NCBI GenBank assembly: GCA_017994815.1
Contig: JAGOJY010000009.1
Location: 1 to 64,000, forward strand
DNA from: Acidobacteriota bacterium
Lineage (GTDB): Bacteria > Acidobacteriota > Polarisedimenticolia > J045
Length of the DNA: 64,000 bases
Direction: 5' to 3'
A model generated the notes under the pieces. That model was given only the letters and a program-made list of their open reading frames with translations. It ran no database searches and was not told where the DNA came from. This document shows, in pieces, positions 24,401-31,123 of this stretch; position 1 is the first letter of the stretch, and the number at the start of each line of letters is the position of its first letter. The translations under genes were made by a program, and so were the position numbers.

Positions 24401-25273
24401 GTGCGCGAACTGCAGGATCTCGCCCGCCGGCTGCTCGAGTCCGGCGAGGTCGCGGTCGTCCTCGGCTACGAGGAAGGGCCGCGCGGTGTGCGCCCGGCCT
24501 TCGTCCGCCGGCCGGAGGACGCCGGCCGGCTCGTCTTCGACGAGCGCTGCGTGCAGAACCTCGCGGCCTACCTCTCGCCGCGGCGCGGCCACGTCGCGGC
24601 GCTGGGGCGGGCGGCGGTCGTGGTCAAGGGGTGCGACGCGCGCGCCGTGGCGGGGCTGCTCCGCGAATCGCAGGTCCGCCGCGAGGACCTCGTGCTGATC
24701 GGCATGCGCTGCGGCGGTGTGCTGGCCGACCCGTCGCACCGCGCCGCGCTGGCGGCCGACACGGTCGCGCCACGCTGCCCGGGCTGCGCCGCGCGCGAGC
24801 CGCAGCTGGCGGACCACGTGCTGGGCGAGCTGCCGGCGGCGCCCCCGGGCGCCGCGACGCGCGACGCACGCATCGCCGAGCTGGACGCGATGAGCCCCGC
24901 CGGGCGCTGGCAGTTCTGGCAGGCCGAGTTCGCCCGCTGCGTGCGCTGCTACGCCTGCCGGCAGGTTTGCCCGATGTGCTTCTGCGAGCGCTGCGTGGCC
25001 GAAAAGAGCGTGCCGCAGTGGATCGAGTCCAGCCCGCACGCGCGCGGCAACCTGAGCTGGCACCTCACGCGCGCGCTGCACGAGGCCGGTCGCTGCGCCG
25101 ACTGCGGCGAGTGCGAGCGGGCCTGCCCGGCGCAGATCCCGCTGACCCTGCTCACGCGCAAGCTGGCGCTCGTCATCGACCGCCGGTTCGACTTCCGCGT
25201 GAGCGACGACCCGAACGTTCCGGCGCCGATCGGCACCTACCGGCTGGACGACGCCCAGGAGTTCATCCTGTGA
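24401..25273 (+). CDS. flxC: Flx-complex 4Fe-4S protein (FlxC-like)
   Basis: The first 120 residues resemble the N-terminal region of FrhB/FdhB-type proteins, with VVVKGCDARAVAGLL and LIGMRCGGVL. The C-terminal half is an Fe-S domain with CVRCYACRQVCPMCFCERC and CADCGECERACP, enough cysteines for at least two [4Fe-4S] clusters. It probably carries electrons between the NAD(P)H-oxidising FlxA and FlxD. The protein starts at a GTG three bases after flxD, and its stop overlaps the GTG of the next gene. The FlxB/FlxC assignment between the two Fe-S subunits is my inference from gene order. Confidence 0.8.
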   Translation: MRELQDLARRLLESGEVAVVLGYEEGPRGVRPAFVRRPEDAGRLVFDERCVQNLAAYLSPRRGHVAALGRAAVVVKGCDARAVAGLLRESQVRREDLVLIGMRCGGVLADPSHRAALAADTVAPRCPGCAAREPQLADHVLGELPAAPPGAATRDARIAELDAMSPAGRWQFWQAEFARCVRCYACRQVCPMCFCERCVAEKSVPQWIESSPHARGNLSWHLTRALHEAGRCADCGECERACPAQIPLTLLTRKLALVIDRRFDFRVSDDPNVPAPIGTYRLDDAQEFIL

Positions 25274-26310
25274 CCCGGACCCTGTTCCTCGGCGACGACC
25301 AGCTCGGCGGGCTGGTCGCGGACCTCTTGGGCGCGGGCCAGGCGGTGATCGGCCCCGCGAGCCTCGGCGCGGGGCGGTCGGTCCTGTACCGCGAGCTGAA
25401 CGACCCCGCGCAGCTCGAGCTTGCCGGCCCGCCGCCCGCCCTGTCGCTGAAGGAGTTCTTCCTGCCGCCGACGGAGCCGCTGCTCGGCTGGAGCGGGTCG
25501 CCGCGCGAACTGCGGCTCGACGAGGTGCCGGCGCCGCGCGCGCCGCGCGTGATCATCGGCGCGCGGCCGTGCGACACGGCGGCGCTGCCGGTGTTGGACA
25601 AGCTGATGGGCTGGGACTACCGCGACGAGCCGTGGTTCGCGCGGCGCGAGGCGACCACGATCGTCAGCATCGCCTGCCGCGAGCCGGACGGCTCGTGTTT
25701 CTGCACCGCGGTGGGCGGCGGTCCGGCCAACCCCGCCGGCGCCGACGTCCTGCTCGAGCGCGCGGACGGCGGCTGGCGTGCCGAGGTCCTCACCGAGCGC
25801 GGCGCCGAACTGGCCGCGCGGTTCCCCGCGCGCTTCGCCGAGGCCGCCGCCGGCGCCGCGAGCGCGGCGCCGCGCTGGACCGCGGAGCTGCCGCCGATTC
25901 CCGCGGACTTCCCGGCCTGGCTCGCCGGCCGGTTCGACGACCCGCTGTGGGCCGAGCTGGCGCTGCGCTGCCACGGGTGCGGCGCCTGCGCCGCGGTGTG
26001 CCCGACCTGCCACTGCTTCGACATCGTGGACGAGTGCGCGGGGCCGTCGTGCGGGACGCGCCGGCGGAACTGGGACACCTGCCAGACGGCGCGCTTCACA
26101 GTGCACGCCTCGGGGCACAACCCCCGTCCCGCGCAGCCTTCGCGGACCCGCCAGAGGCTCTTGCACAAGTTCTCGGTCTTCCCCGCGCGCTTCGGCGCGC
26201 TGTTGTGCACCGGCTGCGGGCGCTGCGTGCGGGGCTGCCCGGCCGGGATCGACATCGTGGAGGCGCTGGATCACCTCGGGCGCGCGGCAGCGCAGGAGCA
26301 GGGAGCATGA
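25270..26310 (+). CDS. flxB: Flx-complex 4Fe-4S dicluster protein (FlxB/HydB/AsrA-like)
   Basis: The 346-residue protein resembles the beta subunit of sulfhydrogenases and AsrA of anaerobic sulfite reductase. The N-terminal domain includes VIIGARPCDTAAL, SIACREPDGSCFCTAVGG and the LKEFFLPP segment typical of that family. The C-terminal ferredoxin part has CHGCGACAAVCPTCHC and CTGCGRCVRGCP, the ligands of two [4Fe-4S] clusters. It is preceded and followed by 4-base stop/start overlaps, so it is translated together with flxC and flxA. Its partner FlxA encodes the flavin/NAD module, as in the sulfhydrogenase gene pairs. Confidence 0.85.
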   Translation: MTRTLFLGDDQLGGLVADLLGAGQAVIGPASLGAGRSVLYRELNDPAQLELAGPPPALSLKEFFLPPTEPLLGWSGSPRELRLDEVPAPRAPRVIIGARPCDTAALPVLDKLMGWDYRDEPWFARREATTIVSIACREPDGSCFCTAVGGGPANPAGADVLLERADGGWRAEVLTERGAELAARFPARFAEAAAGAASAAPRWTAELPPIPADFPAWLAGRFDDPLWAELALRCHGCGACAAVCPTCHCFDIVDECAGPSCGTRRRNWDTCQTARFTVHASGHNPRPAQPSRTRQRLLHKFSVFPARFGALLCTGCGRCVRGCPAGIDIVEALDHLGRAAAQEQGA

Positions 26311-27137
26311 ACGTCTACCAGCCGCACCTGATGACGGTCGAAAAGGTGCTCGACGAAACGCCGGACATCCGCACGCTCAAGCTGGTGTTCCAGGACCCGG
26401 CCCTGGTCTCGGGGTTCGACTTCCGCGCGGGGCAGTTCGGCGAGTACTCGTTGTTCGGCGCGGGCGAGTGCACGTTCTGCATCGCCTCGCCGCCGACGCG
26501 TCCGGGGGCGATCGAGTGCAGCTTCAAGAAGGTCGGCAAGGTGACCTCCGCGCTGTGGGAGGTCGAGCCCGGCGACGTGGTGGGCTTCCGCGGACCTTAC
26601 GGCAACTGGTTCCCGCTGGACCAGCTCGAGGGCTCGAACGTCCTGTTCATCGCCGGCGGGATCGGGTTGGCGCCGGTGCGGTCCGTCATCCTGAACGTCC
26701 TCGACCGCCGCGACCGCTACGGCGACGTCACGATCGTGTACGGGGCGCGCAGCGTGGCCGACCTGGTCTACAAGGGCGAGCTGAAGGAGTGGGCGGCGCG
26801 CGGCGACCTCAAGCTCTGGCAGACCGTCGATCCCGGCGGCGAGACGCCGGAGTGGGACGGGGAGGTCGGCTTCGTCCCGGCGATCGTGGAGAAGGCCGCG
26901 CCGTCGGCCGCCAACACGTTCGCGGTCGTCTGCGGACCGCCGGTGATGATCAAGTACACGATCCCGGTGCTGGAACGGCTGGGGTTCCGCGACGACGCGG
27001 TCTACACGACGCTGGAGAACCGGATGAAGTGCGGCATCGGCAAGTGCGGCCGCTGCAACATCGGGCCGGTGTACGTCTGCAAGGACGGGCCGGTGTTCAC
27101 GGCGGCGGAACTGGCCAAGCTCCCGCCCGAGTACTGA
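26307..27137 (+). CDS. flxA: FAD/NAD(P)H-binding subunit FlxA (HydG/PyrK-like)
   Basis: The 276-residue protein belongs to the ferredoxin-NADP reductase/dihydroorotate-oxidase electron-transfer family. It has an FAD-binding beta barrel (about residues 1-100), an NAD-binding Rossmann part starting at LFIAGGIGLAPVRSVI (about 113-128), the VCGPPVMIKY segment and a C-terminal [2Fe-2S] site, CGIGKCGRC followed by VC. It should oxidise NAD(P)H and feed electrons to the Fe-S subunits. The usual RxYS flavin motif reads CTFCIAS here, as is common in this subfamily. It is the last gene of the operon and overlaps flxB. Confidence 0.9.
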   Translation: MNVYQPHLMTVEKVLDETPDIRTLKLVFQDPALVSGFDFRAGQFGEYSLFGAGECTFCIASPPTRPGAIECSFKKVGKVTSALWEVEPGDVVGFRGPYGNWFPLDQLEGSNVLFIAGGIGLAPVRSVILNVLDRRDRYGDVTIVYGARSVADLVYKGELKEWAARGDLKLWQTVDPGGETPEWDGEVGFVPAIVEKAAPSAANTFAVVCGPPVMIKYTIPVLERLGFRDDAVYTTLENRMKCGIGKCGRCNIGPVYVCKDGPVFTAAELAKLPPEY

Positions 27138-27191
27138 CGTGGTGCGCGTTTTGCATTAGCTTAGGTTCCGGTTTATTTTCTTCCAGCACTG

Positions 27192-27213
27192 CGCCCCGGG
27201 GCGGTCCGGGGCG
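27192..27213. terminator. Hairpin after flxA, possible terminator
   Basis: Perfect eight-base arms (CGCCCCGG and CCGGGGCG) flank a six-base loop, 54 bases past the flxA stop. There is no following T-tract, so termination is inferred from position. Confidence 0.4.
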
Positions 27214-27348
27214 TCACTCGTGTCGCGCACGAGCCGTCGAAGCCCCCAGGGCTACGGGACGGGCGGGGGGAGCCGTCGAGACCCGCAAGTCCCTGAGAAC
27301 AGACAGGCGTGGGGGCGTGGAGGCTCGTATCGCGACGGGGGGTGGTGG

Positions 27349-27357
27349 TGCTATCCT
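27349..27357 (+). promoter_or_regulatory. Extended -10 element for the TPR-TonB-Exb operon
   Basis: TGCTATCCT fits the extended -10 pattern TGnTATnnT. No good -35 is seen upstream, which extended -10 promoters tolerate. It would give a leader of about 220 bases. Confidence 0.3.
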
Positions 27358-27583
27358 GCGCCACCCTCCCCAACGCGGGCAGTGCGATGCCAGCGCCTGC
27401 CGCCCGGGCCGGAGCAGCCGACGTGACGAGCGGTCCCTTCGCGGGGACTTTGCAGCAGCATGGGCGTCCCCGAGACGGCAAACATGCCGGTAAGGGTGCA
27501 CCATCGTCGGCAGCAGAGGACGGCGGGTTCGGCGAACGACGGCGACCACCCCGAAGGCCCCACACCGGGGCAGGAGATCGTTC

Positions 27584-28423
27584 ATGAAGCGTGGAATCGT
27601 GGCCCTGTGTCTGGTCGGCGCCATGGTCCTCGGGTCCACCGGTTGTGGGAGTGTCCGCAAGCGGGTCCAGATGAAGAAGGGCCATGAGAGCTACAAGCAC
27701 CAGAAGTACGACCAGGCGATCGAGGAGTACAAGAAGGTCCTGGCGATCGACCCGGACGACTGGGACGCGAACTACTACATCGCGATGTCGAACATGGCGA
27801 TGTACCACCCGGGCTCGGTCCACCCGAAGGACCAGGGAGTCGCGAACGAGGCGATCAAGTACCTCGAGAAGCTGCTCCAGATGGAAGCGCCGTCCGACCA
27901 GGAGCAGGCCAAGGTCGAGAAGTACTACCTGAGCCTCTTGACCTCGGCGGAGAAGAGCGACAAGGCGATCGCGTACCTCGAAGGTCAACTGAAGAAGGAC
28001 CCCAAAAACCTCGAGCTGATCAGCCAGATCGCGAACCTCTACGCCAAGAAGGGCGATTTCCCGAACGCGCTGAAGTACTTCCAGCAGCGGGCCAGCCTCG
28101 AGCCGAAGAACAAGGAGGCCTGGTACACGATCGGCGTGATCTGCTGGGAGCGTTCCTACCGCGGCGGGATCACCGTCTCGGACCAGGAGCGCGAAATGTG
28201 CATCCGGGAAGGGATGCAGGCGCTCGACAAGGCGCTGCAGATCGATCCCGAGTACTTCGAGGCGATCTCGTACAAGAACCTGATGTACCGCGAGCAGGCG
28301 AAGCTTCTGTACAACCAGCAGAAATACGACGAGTCGCAGAAGGCGATCGAGGCCGCCAACGACCTGCAGAAGCGGGCGCTTGAACTGCGCAAGAAGCAGG
28401 CGCAGTCCGGTTCGGGAGCCTGA
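27584..28423 (+). CDS. TPR-repeat lipoprotein
   Basis: The 279-residue product has a lipoprotein signal (VLGSTGC, lipidated Cys21) and then a chain of tetratricopeptide repeats. Typical helix pairs read GHESYKHQKYDQAIEEYKKVLAIDPDDW (about 35-60) and further copies near residues 110, 145 and 225. TPR lipoproteins of this size often sit next to TonB/ExbB/ExbD genes in Acidobacteriota and Myxococcota, where they are thought to act as assembly or docking proteins at the outer membrane. It opens a five-gene operon with TonB, ExbB and two ExbD genes. Confidence 0.9.
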   Translation: MKRGIVALCLVGAMVLGSTGCGSVRKRVQMKKGHESYKHQKYDQAIEEYKKVLAIDPDDWDANYYIAMSNMAMYHPGSVHPKDQGVANEAIKYLEKLLQMEAPSDQEQAKVEKYYLSLLTSAEKSDKAIAYLEGQLKKDPKNLELISQIANLYAKKGDFPNALKYFQQRASLEPKNKEAWYTIGVICWERSYRGGITVSDQEREMCIREGMQALDKALQIDPEYFEAISYKNLMYREQAKLLYNQQKYDESQKAIEAANDLQKRALELRKKQAQSGSGA

Positions 28424-28447
28424 CGCAGCAGGACGGGGGAACACGCC

Positions 28448-29191
28448 ATGTTCGACAACATGATCGAAAGCACGAAGCACCGCCGCACGCAGAAGAAGTG
28501 GTGGTCCTTCCCGCTCGCAATGGCGCTCCACATCCTGGCGATCGGGATCGGCCTCGCGGCGTCGTACGTCGTCGTGGAGGCCGTGCAGGACCCGGACCTC
28601 CTGATCTCGTTCTTCGACACGGCGGCCCCGCCGCCGCCCCCGCCCCCGCCACCTCCTCCGCCGCCGGCCTCCGCATCGAAGGCGCCGATCAAGCCGCAGG
28701 TGCTGTCGCCCGAGGACATCGTGCAGCCCAAGGAGGTGCCGGAAGAGGTTCAGATCCAGGAGGCCGAGGGCGAGTACGGCGAGGGCGTCGAGGGCGGCGT
28801 GCCGGGCGGTGTGCCGGGCGGCGTGCCGGGCGGCGTACCGGGCGGCGTGCTCGGCGGAACACTGGGTGGCGTCCTGGGCGGTGTCGAGGACAGCACCGGC
28901 GCCGAGCCGATCTTCGTGGTCGGCAACGTGCAAAAGCCGGAGTTGATCACGAAGGTCGAGCCGGACTACCCGGAAGCGGCCCGCCGCGCGCGGATGTCGG
29001 GAAAGGTGATCCTGCAGGCCGTGATCAACGAGCGGGGTGCGGTCGAGAGCGTGAAGGTGATCAAGTCGCACCCGCTGTTCGATGACGCCGCGATCGCCGC
29101 GGTGAAGCAATGGAAATACAAGCCGGCGACGCTGGAAGGTAAACCGGTGGCGGTCTACTTTACTGTCGTCGTGAACTTCACTTTGGACTGA
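28448..29191 (+). CDS. tonB: TonB-family energy transducer
   Basis: TonB spans the periplasm to deliver inner-membrane energy to outer-membrane partners. The 247-residue product has a short basic N-terminus, one transmembrane helix (about residues 20-42), a run of prolines near 58-72, and a Gly/Val/Pro repeat block near 115-140 in which GGVPG recurs four times, then degenerates to GGVLG and GGTLG. The C-terminal TonB domain is complete: PDYPEAARRARMSGKVILQAVINERGAVESVKVIKS, ending with AAVKQWKYKPATLEGKPVAVYFTV. It is followed by exbB and two exbD genes. Confidence 0.95.
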   Translation: MFDNMIESTKHRRTQKKWWSFPLAMALHILAIGIGLAASYVVVEAVQDPDLLISFFDTAAPPPPPPPPPPPPPASASKAPIKPQVLSPEDIVQPKEVPEEVQIQEAEGEYGEGVEGGVPGGVPGGVPGGVPGGVLGGTLGGVLGGVEDSTGAEPIFVVGNVQKPELITKVEPDYPEAARRARMSGKVILQAVINERGAVESVKVIKSHPLFDDAAIAAVKQWKYKPATLEGKPVAVYFTVVVNFTLD

Positions 29192-29221
29192 GCCTGAGAG
29201 CCGTACGAGGAGAGCAAGCCC

Positions 29222-29899
29222 ATGCAGATGTCCGTTTGGGATATGTGGACCAACTCTGGTGCAATCGCCAAAGGCGTCATCATCCTGCTGCTGCTGCTGT
29301 CGATCTGGTCGATCAGCGTGATGATCGAGAAGTGGATGACCTACCGGGCCTCGAAGAAGCAGTCGATCGAGTTCCTGCCGGTGCTCGTGCGCTGCCTCAA
29401 CGAAAACAAGGTCCAGGAAGCGGTGGACAGCACCAAGCGCTTCAAGAAGGCGCACATCGCCAAGGTCGTATCCGCCGGCCTGATGGAGTACATGAACTCG
29501 TCCGTGCCCGGCCAGAAGGTTGACGCCGCCGGCGCGACGCACCGCGCGCTCGACATGGCGATGGCGCTGACCTCGGCCGAGATGAAGAAGGGCCTCGGCG
29601 GGCTGGGCACCATCGGCTCGACCGCGCCGTTCATCGGCCTGTTCGGCACCGTGGTCGGCATCATCAACGCCTTCAGCGGCATGGCCGTGACCGGTTCCGG
29701 CGGTCTCGCCGCCGTGTCGGCCGGCATCGCCGAGGCGCTGATCACGACCGCGTTCGGCCTCCTCGTCGCGATTCCGGCGGTGATGGCCTTCAACTACTTC
29801 AGCGAACGGCTCGAGCGGTTCCAGATCGAGATGAGCAACGCCTCGTCCGAGCTGCTCGACTACATCCTGAAGAAGCAGGGAGCCGTCCATGGAAGTTAA
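29222..29899 (+). CDS. exbB: ExbB/TolQ-type proton channel subunit
   Basis: The 225-residue inner-membrane protein belongs to the MotA/TolQ/ExbB family. It has an N-terminal helix (about residues 15-37), a cytoplasmic loop and two further helices holding GTIGSTAPFIGLFGTVVGIINAF (about 136-158) and the ALITTAFGLLVAIPAVMAFNYF segment. ExbB pentamers around ExbD harvest the proton gradient for TonB. It lies between tonB and two exbD genes, and its stop codon overlaps the exbD start by 11 bases. Confidence 0.95.
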   Translation: MQMSVWDMWTNSGAIAKGVIILLLLLSIWSISVMIEKWMTYRASKKQSIEFLPVLVRCLNENKVQEAVDSTKRFKKAHIAKVVSAGLMEYMNSSVPGQKVDAAGATHRALDMAMALTSAEMKKGLGGLGTIGSTAPFIGLFGTVVGIINAFSGMAVTGSGGLAAVSAGIAEALITTAFGLLVAIPAVMAFNYFSERLERFQIEMSNASSELLDYILKKQGAVHGS

Positions 29900-30296
29900 G
29901 CCGGCCAAAGTCCGGTCCGACATCAACGTGACGCCCCTCGTGGACGTGGTGCTGGTGCTGTTGATCATCTTCATGGTCGTCACGCCGATGCTGCAGAAGG
30001 GAAAGGCCGTACCGCTTCCGCAGACGGGCAATCCCGACAAGAAGCCGGACGACAAGAACCAGGTTCTGGTCGTGATGGACGAAGCGAAACAGATGTACAT
30101 CGACACCAAGAGGGTGACCGACACCTCGCTCATCACAGATATGCAGGAGTTGCTCGAGCGAAACCCGCTGAGCACCGTGGTGGTGAAGGCCGATCGGCGC
30201 TTGGCCTACGGTGACGTCAAGGGCCTGGTGCTCAGGCTCCGCGACGCGGGGTTCAAAGGTGTCGGGCTGATCACCGAAAAGCGCGACCAAGGTTAG
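29889..30296 (+). CDS. exbD: ExbD/TolR-type biopolymer transport protein (first copy)
   Basis: The 135-residue protein has a short cytoplasmic segment, then a single transmembrane helix INVTPLVDVVLVLLIIFMVV (about residues 14-33) with the essential membrane aspartate (PLVD), and a periplasmic domain. It contributes the proton-relay half of the ExbB-ExbD motor. It overlaps exbB by 11 bases and is followed 15 bases later by a second exbD, so the motor may use two different ExbD proteins. Confidence 0.94.
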   Translation: MEVKPAKVRSDINVTPLVDVVLVLLIIFMVVTPMLQKGKAVPLPQTGNPDKKPDDKNQVLVVMDEAKQMYIDTKRVTDTSLITDMQELLERNPLSTVVVKADRRLAYGDVKGLVLRLRDAGFKGVGLITEKRDQG

Positions 30297-30311
30297 GCGC
30301 GGGGTGCTGCC

Positions 30312-30827
30312 ATGGGCATGGACACAGGCGGTGGCAAGGGGATCAAGTCGGACATCAACGTCACCCCGCTGGTGGACGTGGTGCTGGTGCTCTTGATCAT
30401 CTTCATGGTCATCACGCCGCTGGCGCAGCGCGGCTACGATCTCGACATCCCGAAGGAAAGCGACACCAACGTCGTCCCGAACCCGGAGGCGGTCGCCCAG
30501 CAGGTGATCCTCTCGATCTCGTCGTTGGATTGCCCGATCGAGAAGCCGCTCCCGCCGAGCGGCCTGCCGCCGAACTGCACCGTCCGGATCAACAAGGATC
30601 CCGTGCGGGCGCAGGATCTGACGGGGCGCATGACGGACATCTTCAAGAACCGCAAGAAAGACAACAAGGTGCTGTTCCTCGCGGCCGAGGACCGGCTGAA
30701 CTACGAGGGCGTGGTGCAGCTCCTCGACCTCGCGAAGGCCGGCGCGGGCGAAGATCTGAAGATCGCGCTGGTCAGTTCCGAGAAGATCGCCACCGATGCT
30801 GCAGTAGGCGCTGCCGGAACGCAGTAG
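30312..30827 (+). CDS. exbD: ExbD/TolR-type biopolymer transport protein (second copy)
   Basis: This 171-residue paralogue shares the INVTPLVDVVLVLLIIFMVI helix with the first copy but has a longer periplasmic domain. That domain has an insert around LDCPIEKPLPPSGLPPNCTV, whose two cysteines could form a disulfide. Tandem ExbD genes are common where the motor serves several transducers or a dedicated system. The operon ends with a T-tailed terminator 26 bases after the stop. Confidence 0.93.
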   Translation: MGMDTGGGKGIKSDINVTPLVDVVLVLLIIFMVITPLAQRGYDLDIPKESDTNVVPNPEAVAQQVILSISSLDCPIEKPLPPSGLPPNCTVRINKDPVRAQDLTGRMTDIFKNRKKDNKVLFLAAEDRLNYEGVVQLLDLAKAGAGEDLKIALVSSEKIATDAAVGAAGTQ

Positions 30828-30853
30828 CAGCCTTTCTGGGCCACAGGCATTGT

Positions 30854-30884
30854 GGACAGGCCGATCCAGGCCTGTCCCCTTTTT
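30854..30884 (+). terminator. Intrinsic terminator of the TonB-Exb operon
   Basis: Nine-base perfect arms (GGACAGGCC and GGCCTGTCC) flank a six-base loop and are followed by CCTTTTT. This is the only clear T-tailed terminator in the window, and its arms share the ACAGG/CCTGT core of the other palindromes. Confidence 0.85.
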
Positions 30885-30902
30885 GTCTACCCGGGAAGGT
30901 GT

Positions 30903-30921
30903 CGGGCCGGCGGCCGGCCCG
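30903..30921. repeat. GC palindrome CGGGCCGG-type
   Basis: Nine-base arms (CGGGCCGGC and GCCGGCCCG) around a single base, closely matching the palindrome at 17229. The effective loop would be slightly larger by fraying. Confidence 0.45.
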
Positions 30922-30999
30922 GCAGGGGCGTGGTCCCACGCCGGACCGTGGTGTGGAGCCGTGGTTGGGCCCGCGCCGCGGCCGCTAGCACCGCGCCTT

Positions 31000-31028
31000 T
31001 CGACAGCCCGCGGTCCATTTGCTATAAA
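31000..31028 (+). promoter_or_regulatory. Putative sigma-70 promoter of hppA
   Basis: TCGACA, a 17-base spacer and TATAAA match the consensus at five of six positions in each box. The start of transcription would lie near 31035, about 89 bases before the hppA ATG. This is the best sigma-70-type promoter match in the window. Confidence 0.6.
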
Positions 31029-31123
31029 GCCCGGGGCCTTGAACCGGCTTGTCGAAATTTCGGCTTGCCCTCTTTGTCCGCATTGGGTCGGGTTAGACCG
31101 CAACGGTCCGGGAGAGAGATCGA

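Larger units (their letters stand above)
27138..27583. other. Intergenic region with promoter candidates and hairpin
   Basis: This 446-base gap holds no gene I can support; short open frames here have atypical composition and no ribosome-binding site. It contains TTGCAT-17-TATTTT near the left end (27151-27179), a perfect hairpin at 27192-27213, and an extended -10 TGCTATCCT at 27349-27357. The long leader (about 220 bases) upstream of the TPR lipoprotein is unusual for this compact region and might carry regulation. Confidence 0.4.

Noticed and set aside
27220..27587. Short plus-strand frames in the gap upstream of the TPR lipoprotein
   Set aside because: Their composition is atypical, they overlap each other in different frames, and none has a convincing ribosome-binding site or recognisable motif.
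28798..28860. GGVPG-coding repeats in tonB considered as a tandem DNA repeat or CRISPR-like array
   Set aside because: The repeat is a short in-frame amino-acid pattern within a Pro/Gly linker, not a spaced direct-repeat array.
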